From: Microbulbifer sp. A4B17
Lineage (GTDB): Bacteria; Pseudomonadota; Gammaproteobacteria; Pseudomonadales; Cellvibrionaceae
Direction of reading: 5' to 3'
Length of the DNA: 64,000 nucleotides
NCBI RefSeq assembly: GCF_003076275.1
Contig: NZ_CP029064.1
Coordinates: forward strand, 4,692,001 to 4,756,000
Shown here piece after piece: positions 25,727-33,162 of the stretch. A model generated the notes under the pieces. It ran no database searches. It had not been told where the DNA came from and was given only the letters and a program-made list of their open reading frames with translations. The position numbers and the translations under genes are program-made. Numbering within the stretch: position 1 is the first letter of the stretch; each line of letters opens with the position of its first letter.

Positions 25727-26887
25727 CTAAAAACGGACTGACCAAAATAAACGAATTACATTGGCAGAAAAACTGTAAGCCGGCTCGTTCCCAGGACTGA
25801 TAGACGTATTCGAATTATGTACGGTGACGTCCAGGAAATCCTCATAGTCAAACAGGATATGATCCCAATATAGATTGATTGTATTCCTGCGATTTAACAG
25901 TGACCAACGCCGCGGCAGTTCATAGGAAACCCCTATACCCAAGGCCAAAGTCGTAAAATTACTTAATTCTTTATCTCGGGCGCGAAAGTTTGTGGCGTTG
26001 AGATAGGGAAAAAGGTCACTGTAAAAGTCAGCGCTGTTCTGCTTGTAGTAGCGAATCTTCCCTTCAAAAATCCACTCATCCCGTTCTTTCCAAGGGTGCG
26101 TATAGCGAAACTCCACATTATCTGCAACAATCCCCCAGCTATCCGCATAGTGTCGGTATTCCCCTTTGATTGCTGCACGATAGGGCAATCGATATTTTGC
26201 CCTTATGGCAACTGCGTCACTGTTGCGGGTCCTGGGGTAAACCTCGGCCTGATAGCTAAACCCGGAGCCAGATGCTTCATCGACATACCTGACGCTGCGG
26301 TAGGGATTGTTGAGAAAACCCTCATCCGCCACAGTTTCAACACTTAACTCTGCAATCAGCTTTTGCGTGAGAATCTGGTTCCAGCTAAGCGCGTAGCGGC
26401 GGTGTTGCGCTTCCTCGGCGAAATTATCATCGCCATTGCGAAATACATCATCACTTCCGTAACTAACCCGCAGGTCGATAGTGCTCAAATCACCAAAGAA
26501 GCCCTGACTGATACCGAAAGCAACGGTCTGCGCCTCGTAGTCATTCTCAGAACTGTTCGTATAGCCCATGCTGATAGTAGTTTTATCTATCAGGTAGTCA
26601 GCCCCCAGAGAAAACTCATCCCGCTGTTCAGAATACTCACTGGCCGTAGCTTCTACATCAATAGAGGCCCCGGAAATCATATCCACATAGTAATTTGCAG
26701 ATAAGGAGACATTGTTGCCGATATTCTTACGGATCAACACTGAGGGCCCGTCAATAGTCACCCCACCACCGCTATAGGCATGGTACATATTGTCCGCACG
26801 CTCTTCGGGAAGAACTGCAGCGACAGCCACTATCGGCCCCAAAAACAGCAATCCACTCCAGCGATAAAGAAGCTTAGTTACAGCCAC
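25727..26887 (-). CDS. DUF3570 outer-membrane protein with ApbE-type flavinylation motif
   Basis: About 386 aa, all-beta and barrel-like, ending in an aromatic residue (SVRF), as outer-membrane proteins do. I choose GTG at 26887, because GGAGG precedes it by 5 bp and it overlaps the DUF4266 stop; longer starts lie inside that gene. A signal peptide follows (LLFLGPIVAVAAVLP). The mature start reads DNMYHAYSGGGVTIDGPSVL, typical of DUF3570. Residues 69-75 are DMISGAS, matching the ApbE target D-x-x-S/T-G-A-S/T. It is last in a six-gene leftward run with TlpA and DUF4266. Covalent FMN attachment is inferred. Confidence 0.8.
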   Translation of the reverse strand: MAVTKLLYRWSGLLFLGPIVAVAAVLPEERADNMYHAYSGGGVTIDGPSVLIRKNIGNNVSLSANYYVDMISGASIDVEATASEYSEQRDEFSLGADYLIDKTTISMGYTNSSENDYEAQTVAFGISQGFFGDLSTIDLRVSYGSDDVFRNGDDNFAEEAQHRRYALSWNQILTQKLIAELSVETVADEGFLNNPYRSVRYVDEASGSGFSYQAEVYPRTRNSDAVAIRAKYRLPYRAAIKGEYRHYADSWGIVADNVEFRYTHPWKERDEWIFEGKIRYYKQNSADFYSDLFPYLNATNFRARDKELSNFTTLALGIGVSYELPRRWSLLNRRNTINLYWDHILFDYEDFLDVTVHNSNTSISPGNEPAYSFSANVIRLFWSVRF

Positions 26888-27089
26888 ATCCACCTCCACT
26901 GCCCCCTTCAGCTCCGCGCGCTGCTTCACGAGCTTCGTAAACGTGATTCATATAACGAGCTGCTACCGGGTCCTGCTCAAATCCCATAATCGGGTCGGCA
27001 AGGAACTGCCGTTCATAGGGGGCAATCCAGGGGCTGATAGTGCAACCTGTGCTCATCAAGAGAGTGCAAACTAGCAATAGCGCACGCAT
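26874..27089 (-). CDS. DUF4266 lipoprotein
   Basis: 71-aa protein with a lipoprotein signal (lipobox MSTGC near residue 15). The DUF4266 signature PYERQFLADPIMGFEQDP is followed by HVYEAREAARGAEGGSGGGC, a Gly-rich tail ending GCGCN with possible metal- or haem-ligand Cys. Such proteins are found next to DUF3570 and ApbE in other genomes, consistent with a common complex. It overlaps the DUF3570 start by 14 bp and follows tlpA by 4 bp. Confidence 0.88.
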   Translation of the reverse strand: MRALLLVCTLLMSTGCTISPWIAPYERQFLADPIMGFEQDPVAARYMNHVYEAREAARGAEGGSGGGCGCN

Positions 27090-27093
27090 GACA

Positions 27094-27570
27094 CTACTCC
27101 CGAATCAGTTCCTTAATAATTTTTTTATAGGCGGCTTCATCTCCATCGCGGTAGCCTTTATGGATATAGCGAACATTACCATCACGATCGATGAATACAG
27201 TGCTGGGCATGGCAGCAACACCATACATTTTGCTCACTTCCCCTTTACCATCAAAGAGAATCGGAAATTCCACCGGAATTTTTGCCAATAGAGAATCTGC
27301 ATCCTTGCGCTGGGCATCCACATTCACCCCCCAAACCTGGAAACCTGCTGCTGCATAGCGAGCATGTAACTGATCCAACAGCGGCATTTCCTGTCGGCAG
27401 GGACCGCACCAAGAGGCCCAGAAGTTCAGCATGATGACATCACCGCGCTGCTCTGCGAGCCTCAGGTTTCCGCCCTGGTTTGAACTCAAGGTGAAATCCT
27501 TCGAGGGCTCAGCGGCGTAGGCCTGCGACATCGATAAAAACAGGGTCAATAAAGCAGCCAGGTATTTCAT
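27094..27570 (-). CDS. TlpA-like periplasmic thioredoxin
   Basis: 158 aa with a signal peptide ending SQAYA. The TlpA/ResA fold is visible: FTLSSNQGGNLRLAEQRGDV, the active site NFWASWCGPCRQEMP and the cis-Pro loop AMPSTVFIDRDGN. Reduces disulfides in the periplasm, for example keeping CxxCH apocytochrome cysteines ready for haem attachment or supplying electrons to a partner. Situated in an operon whose first gene and divergent partners encode CxxCH proteins, so a haem-maturation role is a reasonable inference. Confidence 0.9.
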   Translation of the reverse strand: MKYLAALLTLFLSMSQAYAAEPSKDFTLSSNQGGNLRLAEQRGDVIMLNFWASWCGPCRQEMPLLDQLHARYAAAGFQVWGVNVDAQRKDADSLLAKIPVEFPILFDGKGEVSKMYGVAAMPSTVFIDRDGNVRYIHKGYRDGDEAAYKKIIKELIRE

Positions 27571-27601
27571 GGATTAGTCCTTGTTATTTATTGATTATCA
27601 A

Positions 27602-28255
27602 TTAAAAAAAGATGGTAAGCCCCAACTGGGCAGAAAGGTTATTGGTGACCTGTGCTTCGCCAAATAATTCATGCTCAAAAATATGATCGCGAACATCCAG
27701 GCGAACTGCGAGCCAATCGTTGGCAAGCATTCTCACTCCAGCACCAAAGTTATAGGTAAAGTGCTCTTCGTCAGCAAATGAGGTATTCCCCACACCACCC
27801 ACAACATAAAAATTGGCATTAAAAGCCCAATCATCAAATACAAAGTACTCACCCTGGAAAATATTCCAGCCCACGGAAGTATTGTAATAACTGAGTTCGC
27901 GCTGTTCGTCGGTCAGAAGTGGCGCGGCGCCGCTCAACCGTTCAAAGCTGGATTCACCCAACTCAGTCTGGGCATAGGTAGCCTCAATAAAGAAGTCTTC
28001 GCTGATATGGTAGGCCGCTGAAGTTCCATAGAGGGTGTTTGAACCAAAATCTTCAACGTTGATAACACCCGCAAACAGGCCGATTTCTATATTTTCACTA
28101 TCTATCAAGGCATCGCGTATCTCCCGCCGCTCCAATTCAGGTGCGACAATATCAGCGAGCACTTCATCATCCTGTTGGGCGGCACATGCTTGAGCCCCCA
28201 CTAGGGCGGAAAGGGCCGCAGAGCCTACAGATATACGTCGAAACCAAGTTTCCAC
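27602..28255 (-). CDS. Outer-membrane beta-barrel protein
   Basis: 217 aa. Starts with GTG at 28255, supported by AGGAG 8 bp upstream, overlapping the previous gene by 31 bp. Signal peptide followed by an acidic stretch (DIVAPELERREIRDALID) and then a small barrel domain of alternating strands, ending QLGLTIFF with terminal Phe. The pattern SENIEIGLFAGVINVEDFGS matches the outer membrane beta-barrel domain found in myxobacterial and some gammaproteobacterial loci. It is related to the upstream barrel protein. Function unknown; likely the outer-membrane part of the locus. Confidence 0.75.
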   Translation of the reverse strand: METWFRRISVGSAALSALVGAQACAAQQDDEVLADIVAPELERREIRDALIDSENIEIGLFAGVINVEDFGSNTLYGTSAAYHISEDFFIEATYAQTELGESSFERLSGAAPLLTDEQRELSYYNTSVGWNIFQGEYFVFDDWAFNANFYVVGGVGNTSFADEEHFTYNFGAGVRMLANDWLAVRLDVRDHIFEHELFGEAQVTNNLSAQLGLTIFF

Positions 28256-29088
28256 TCGACTATCTCCTGATTATTTTCCTGCGTGGTAAGCAAGTAGTGA
28301 TTGGTATATTCAGCCCTTATAGCGAAGCGGCGAGACAGGTAAGTACGTAACCCCAGTCCAGCCAGCATCGTTGTATCCTGTCTATCCTCAGTAGCAACGA
28401 TAGTAGCATTCGGGGAAGTGATATTTACCCCGGCTCCCAAAACAAAATAAGGGGACACTTTCCAGTGTGGAAATGGCTGATGGACCATCGCCACCTGATA
28501 CACTTGGCTGTCTGAATAGGAGCCCACAGCCTGTGTCGCACGTAATTCTGCAGATAAATTAGTGGTAAACTGATAACTCAAGCTAACGCCCAGGGAATTG
28601 GCCCCAGCAAAATCGCCATAACTCAGGCCCAAATAAAAGTAACCGTCGTCAACGTCAGAGAAATCGGGCAGTGGCACCCTGACAATCTCTCCGTTTTCCC
28701 CGTATATTTCACGCAAATCATCAACTTTTACCCAGCCACTTTTATTGCGTGCAGTCAGAACTTTTACCCAATCAGTGCGGCGCTTGAGCAACCAAATTTT
28801 TTCACCATATTCCGCCACATAAAAAATAGGGTAACCGCGGCCCGGACCTCGATATATATTGATAAATGCATTACCTACTGTAACCAGCTCTGCATCCTCA
28901 GGGTCTTTATCCTTTTTCTCAGTCTCAGTCTCAGTCTCAGTCTCAGTCTCAATCAATTCTTCTTTCAGGATTTCATCTGAGACATCAGATTTCATCAAAG
29001 TTTCTTCAGAAAAGACCGGTCCTGAGAAAAGGATAAGTAATATAAATACCGGGAAACTACCAATAAAATAGCGTTGTAATTTCAACAT
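28225..29088 (-). CDS. SH3-like domain plus outer-membrane barrel protein
   Basis: 287 aa. Signal peptide, an acidic linker with five Glu-Thr repeats, a bacterial SH3-like domain (about 66-125; INIYRGPGRGYPIFYVAEYG, WVKVLTARNKSGWV) and a C-terminal eight-strand-like barrel with alternating aromatics ending in Leu (GFDVYL). Bacterial SH3 domains often bind peptidoglycan or a partner protein, so this could connect the barrel to the wall. It starts 3 bp after the stop of the PD40/CxxCH gene and overlaps the next barrel gene, implying equal and coupled translation. Confidence 0.75.
   Translation of the reverse strand: MLKLQRYFIGSFPVFILLILFSGPVFSEETLMKSDVSDEILKEELIETETETETETEKKDKDPEDAELVTVGNAFINIYRGPGRGYPIFYVAEYGEKIWLLKRRTDWVKVLTARNKSGWVKVDDLREIYGENGEIVRVPLPDFSDVDDGYFYLGLSYGDFAGANSLGVSLSYQFTTNLSAELRATQAVGSYSDSQVYQVAMVHQPFPHWKVSPYFVLGAGVNITSPNATIVATEDRQDTTMLAGLGLRTYLSRRFAIRAEYTNHYLLTTQENNQEIVEWKLGFDVYL
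28918..28953. repeat. In-frame hexanucleotide repeat (CTCAGT x5 plus CTCAAT)
   Basis: Five perfect CTCAGT units and one variant lie inside the SH3-barrel gene and encode a Glu-Thr repeat on the minus strand. Slippage would change linker length by two residues per unit without a frameshift. Confidence 0.9.
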
Positions 29089-29091
29089 GGA

Positions 29092-31707
29092 TTAATCTGC
29101 CGGTGCTGCAAAAGGATCGTTATAGTACTGGGCACCGATATCAAACCACTCGGCAATCAAACGCAGCTCGGCATCCTCTAAGTACCCTTGGTGTGCGCCA
29201 CCATTTTCAAAAAGGGAAAAAAACGAGCTCTCAAGAGCCGAGCTCGCTAAGGGAGAGGAAATATTGACGGTTACCATTACCGGAATCGGATCTCCATTAC
29301 TATCGAGAACCAGCTCACCATTTTCATCGACTTCGTAAACAGGATTTCCATCATCGTCATATTCCTGTACAAGCCGCGGCGTTAAGACTCCATTAACTAA
29401 TTCCAACTGCGAGCGATTAACCACCAGTTCTGAGTAGGAAGTAAACCAGGCATCATTGACAGAAGAAGCTGAATTTGTGAGATCTAATTGCCCGTCGGGG
29501 ATCCGTGTTGCCCCAGCGGCATCGACCGGCGAGTGACAACCAGTACAAGTATAATCGTCGATCACCGCCCCCGTGCTATCCAAGACTTCGCGGGACAAAT
29601 CCCACAGTGTCTGAATGTGCTGCTCGTAGTGAATGACGATTCGACAGTTGGTATCCCACTCCGTCAGGCAGGTGGAATCTACCGGCGCATCGGTACTTAA
29701 ATCACCGTATGACAGCAATATTTCGTCATCTTTAGTGCGTACCGCTAGATCAGTCCACAAATCGGTAAAGTGTAGATCCCCTTCAAGCTCAGCCTCACCG
29801 ATATATCGAGCCAAAAGCTGGGCCATGGTCTCGCCCATTTCCGCCAGTAGCGCGGGCTCGGTATTGGCAAATGGCGCAGACGAAGTAGGCGCCCCATCCC
29901 AGGCCGAGTCCAATTGCATATCCGTGCGCCCATGGGGAATTTCGCTATCGCTGGTATGGCAACCGTTACAACTGCGCACTTCTCCGGCCTGTAGCTGTAG
30001 CCAATTGTTATGCGCGTCAAAAATACGTTTTCCATCCGCATCGACAATTGAAATTGCCAGGGGCATATCGGCAGGAATTTTTACCCTGACAGAACCGTCC
30101 GGTTGGATCGGGGTATAACCCAGAATTTCGCGCATTCCCTGGTTGCCATTGCGACCAAAAGCAGCCCCATCGAAGTCGAGCACATCATCGTCGGGAATGG
30201 CCACGGCTTTGGAGACTCTCAGAAATCGCGCGGGCCGCAGATCTGCCGTGGTTTGAGCCGGATCTGCCAGGGTTTCGATACCGACAATATCTTCACCATC
30301 AAAATCATAAACACTGCGAATATCCAGAATTCCGACAGATTCCTCCACCAGATCCGCATCGACATCGACTCCAGCGATGGGATCTGGAATATAGGTTGGT
30401 TCGGTGCGAGGCTCCAGAGTAACCCCTTCAGAAATCATTTCTCCCTCTTCCACAACCACAATAGGAAGCTGGGTGCCGGCGATATAATCGTAAATCCACA
30501 GGCCGTATAGCGGGTCCGCCAGTTGAACCTCTTCATCTTCTGCAAGGGTATCCGGGCAGGTCTCCAGCAGCTCGGTTTCCTCATTGACAATTCGACACTC
30601 ACTCCAGGTTACCAGCAGGCGACTGGTGCCATCGTGGAATGGCCACGCGGAGGCAAAAGTGCCGTGTGGAGAAATGGTATCGTCGGTAGTGACTTCCCCC
30701 ACAGTAATTGAAGCCTGCCCGACCATTTCACCACTTTGCTCCGGTTCGCTATAAGCTTCGTTATAAACAATTCCATCGATAGTAATGAGATCGCCACCAT
30801 AGGTGAGACCGGAGGGGGATCGCAGAGTCACCAAAAGGCGACCATCGGGCATTTCGTGCGGTCGATTGAACGCCGCCTCTGTATCCTCTGTACCCGTATT
30901 TTGACTGTGATAACCGTAGTAAACCGCCAGATCAGAACCGTCCGGGTTTACCGTGTAAAGGCTCAATTTATCGATACCTGCCGCATTGTCCCAGCGATTG
31001 AACAAGATACGTCCATCGCTCAGTACGATAGGGTTTAAATCATGGCTTTGATTAAAAGATATCTGGGTGATATCGGTTCCATCCGCCTCCATCACATGGA
31101 GTACAAATGCCGGCTCCTCTCGGTTTTCCGTCAGGGCTGAAAATTGCGGTTTATCATCATCCAGTAGTAGAGCCCTGGAACGGCGCTGTCGCGTAGAGGA
31201 AAAAACGATGCGTCCATCGGGCAAAAAAGCAGGGGCAATATCCTGGCCTTCTTCCGCGGTTAAATCTGACTCGATTATGCGAGTGAGTTCTTCTGTCTCT
31301 TTATCGTATACCCAGATATTCCAGGTTGGCTGCTCATCGTCATCGGCATCTTCAATTTCCGGTGCACGCATCGCAAATATAAGCTGGCTGCCATCCGCTG
31401 AAGTATTCAGGTCTTTGACATCGTAATCACCGTCGAAAATATCTACGGTAATGACAGTTTCTGCAGCACTGGCAGTTGCGCGGTCTTTTAATATCAGCTC
31501 AGCACCGGCAAAAAATTCCCCAGGTTCGTAAATGTCATCCGCCTGCAGACTGCCATCATCTTCAATGCTCAATTGGCGACGAACAAAGGCAACAGGGTAA
31601 TCCTGCACGACGGGATCTTCGGCTTGATCTCCATCGTCACTGGAACTGCCACCGCCACTACAGGCCGTCACCAATAGCAAAAGTGGCAGCGCACGCAAAC
31701 ATTTCAT
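29092..31707 (-). CDS. PD40-repeat lipoprotein with two CxxCH haem motifs (HzsA-like)
   Basis: 871 aa. Lipobox VTAC near residue 16 marks it as a lipoprotein. Residues about 80-430 contain WD40-like PD40 repeats (AFLPDGRIVFSSTRQRR, LSDGRILFNRWD, EMPDGRLLVTLRSP). The C-terminal part has CNGCH at 580-584 and CTGCH at 721-725, probable covalent haem c sites. This layout resembles the hydrazine-synthase alpha-subunit-like family found far beyond anammox bacteria; hydrazine chemistry is not implied. It heads the leftward operon, divergent from other CxxCH genes. Confidence 0.75.
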   Translation of the reverse strand: MKCLRALPLLLLVTACSGGGSSSDDGDQAEDPVVQDYPVAFVRRQLSIEDDGSLQADDIYEPGEFFAGAELILKDRATASAAETVITVDIFDGDYDVKDLNTSADGSQLIFAMRAPEIEDADDDEQPTWNIWVYDKETEELTRIIESDLTAEEGQDIAPAFLPDGRIVFSSTRQRRSRALLLDDDKPQFSALTENREEPAFVLHVMEADGTDITQISFNQSHDLNPIVLSDGRILFNRWDNAAGIDKLSLYTVNPDGSDLAVYYGYHSQNTGTEDTEAAFNRPHEMPDGRLLVTLRSPSGLTYGGDLITIDGIVYNEAYSEPEQSGEMVGQASITVGEVTTDDTISPHGTFASAWPFHDGTSRLLVTWSECRIVNEETELLETCPDTLAEDEEVQLADPLYGLWIYDYIAGTQLPIVVVEEGEMISEGVTLEPRTEPTYIPDPIAGVDVDADLVEESVGILDIRSVYDFDGEDIVGIETLADPAQTTADLRPARFLRVSKAVAIPDDDVLDFDGAAFGRNGNQGMREILGYTPIQPDGSVRVKIPADMPLAISIVDADGKRIFDAHNNWLQLQAGEVRSCNGCHTSDSEIPHGRTDMQLDSAWDGAPTSSAPFANTEPALLAEMGETMAQLLARYIGEAELEGDLHFTDLWTDLAVRTKDDEILLSYGDLSTDAPVDSTCLTEWDTNCRIVIHYEQHIQTLWDLSREVLDSTGAVIDDYTCTGCHSPVDAAGATRIPDGQLDLTNSASSVNDAWFTSYSELVVNRSQLELVNGVLTPRLVQEYDDDGNPVYEVDENGELVLDSNGDPIPVMVTVNISSPLASSALESSFFSLFENGGAHQGYLEDAELRLIAEWFDIGAQYYNDPFAAPAD

Positions 31708-31932
31708 TTTTGTTATCCACCCGGGTTTGGCACGAGCAGCACTCGCCTTTTTTATGCTCTTAGCCTGAGAATTTTTTTATACGGCTTTGGCCGCTGAGGG
31801 TAATTCTCGCAAGTTGCGCACAAAAAGTTTGCCAACTGGGACGCAAATATTGAAAGTCATTCTGACATTATTGAAATCTGCTTTTAGACTGCTTTGCCAC
31901 ATCCCAGTGATCTCACCGACAAAAATAGTCCA
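31708..31932. promoter_or_regulatory. Divergent control region of the haem/flavin locus
   Basis: 225 bp between the leftward PD40 gene and the rightward CxxCH gene. CTGACA-17 bp-TAGACT near 31862-31890 could be a rightward sigma-70 promoter; an equally clear leftward one was not found. Sharing a start region suggests joint regulation of both gene runs. Confidence 0.35.
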
Positions 31933-33159
31933 ATGAAAAATAATTCGTCTCGAGCGCGTGTACTCCGGCTCACCACGGTAACCGCACTGCTCGGAGTAGG
32001 TCTGTGGAGTAATTCTGTCCTTTCAGCATCACAGGACCAGGCCCTCCAAATTCATAGCCGCATCACCGGAACCATTCCTAGCGAAAGCGTATTGCTGGAT
32101 ATGGCAGAGGATATAGAAAACGGCGACCCCACCGCTGCGGCGTATACCGCAATGGAGAATGACGCTTTCTACAATGTCACTTTAAAAAATCTGGCCACTC
32201 CCTGGACCAATGAGGAGCAGGACGTATTTGAACCATTAAATGATTACACGGCGACGGTAATCGGCATGGTCCGGGACGATATGGACTTCCGCCAATTGCT
32301 TTCGGCAAATATTCTCTACACTGGTGATATTTCTGGCCTGCCCTCCTATAACACAGGCAATAACGATCACTACGAGACACTGGAAGCCGGGGGTTATTCC
32401 CTGCAGGACAATCTGGTGCAGGAAGCCCAATCCTCTCTCAATGGTCTCCCCGCAGATGCCACCGCCGGCGTTCTTACCAGCCGCGCTGCTGCCAAGGCTT
32501 TTTTTAGTGCGGGAACCAATCGCGCCATGTTTCGCTTTACCATGCTCAATCACCTGTGCAACGACATGGAGCAGGTGCAGGATACTTCCCGCTCACCGGA
32601 TCGTATTCGCCAGGATGTGAGTCGCAGCCCCGGGGGCGACAGTCGCGTATTTCAAAATAACTGTATCGGTTGTCACAGTGGCATGGACCCCATGGCACAG
32701 GCATTTGCCTACTACGACTATGTATACGATGCGGACAATGATCCTGATGGCGAAGAGGGAGCTTTGGATTACAACGCAGCCGGTGATATAGATCCAGAAA
32801 CCGGCAGCCGTGTTAAGGCCAAAAACCTGATCAACAGCGGCAACTTCCCCCACGGTTTTATCATTCCCGACGACAGCTGGGTTAACTACTGGCGTGAGGG
32901 CATAAATATGCACCTGGGCTGGAGCGACGCCTTGTCCGGCAGCGGCAACGGTATCAAATCACTGGGAGAGGAATTGTCCAATAGCCGAGCTTTTGCCGAA
33001 TGCCAGGTAACCAAAGTTTTTCGCCAGGTTTGTCTGCGCGAGCCAGAAGATGCCACCGATCGTAACCGTATTGAAACTATTACCGATGACTTCAGCAATA
33101 CCGGCTACAAACTTAAGCAGGTATACGCAGACACTGCGGTTTACTGCGCGGGAGATTAA
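31933..33159 (+). CDS. Exported protein with one CxxCH motif, DUF1588-like end
   Basis: 408 aa from ATG at 31933, which begins a signal peptide ending VLSA. It is mostly helical. The motif NNCIGCHSGMDPMAQAFAYYD (haem site at 244-248, only one) resembles the CxxCHxxMDPxG block of planctomycete-type DUF1588/DUF1592 proteins, where the Met/Asp-Pro segment follows the haem motif. Two further Cys near the C-terminus may form a disulfide. It is the first gene of the rightward run and is 3 bp from the next. Role unknown; a periplasmic cytochrome-like component is inferred. Confidence 0.65.
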   Translation: MKNNSSRARVLRLTTVTALLGVGLWSNSVLSASQDQALQIHSRITGTIPSESVLLDMAEDIENGDPTAAAYTAMENDAFYNVTLKNLATPWTNEEQDVFEPLNDYTATVIGMVRDDMDFRQLLSANILYTGDISGLPSYNTGNNDHYETLEAGGYSLQDNLVQEAQSSLNGLPADATAGVLTSRAAAKAFFSAGTNRAMFRFTMLNHLCNDMEQVQDTSRSPDRIRQDVSRSPGGDSRVFQNNCIGCHSGMDPMAQAFAYYDYVYDADNDPDGEEGALDYNAAGDIDPETGSRVKAKNLINSGNFPHGFIIPDDSWVNYWREGINMHLGWSDALSGSGNGIKSLGEELSNSRAFAECQVTKVFRQVCLREPEDATDRNRIETITDDFSNTGYKLKQVYADTAVYCAGD

Positions 33160-33162
33160 AAA

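Noticed and set aside
28918..28953. Phase-variable contingency repeat
   Set aside because: The unit is six bases and in frame, so copy-number change cannot switch the gene off.
29092..31707. Flavinylation motif in the PD40 protein (DAAGAT near residue 729)
   Set aside because: Spacing and the required Ser/Thr before Gly do not match D-x-x-S/T-G-A-S/T.
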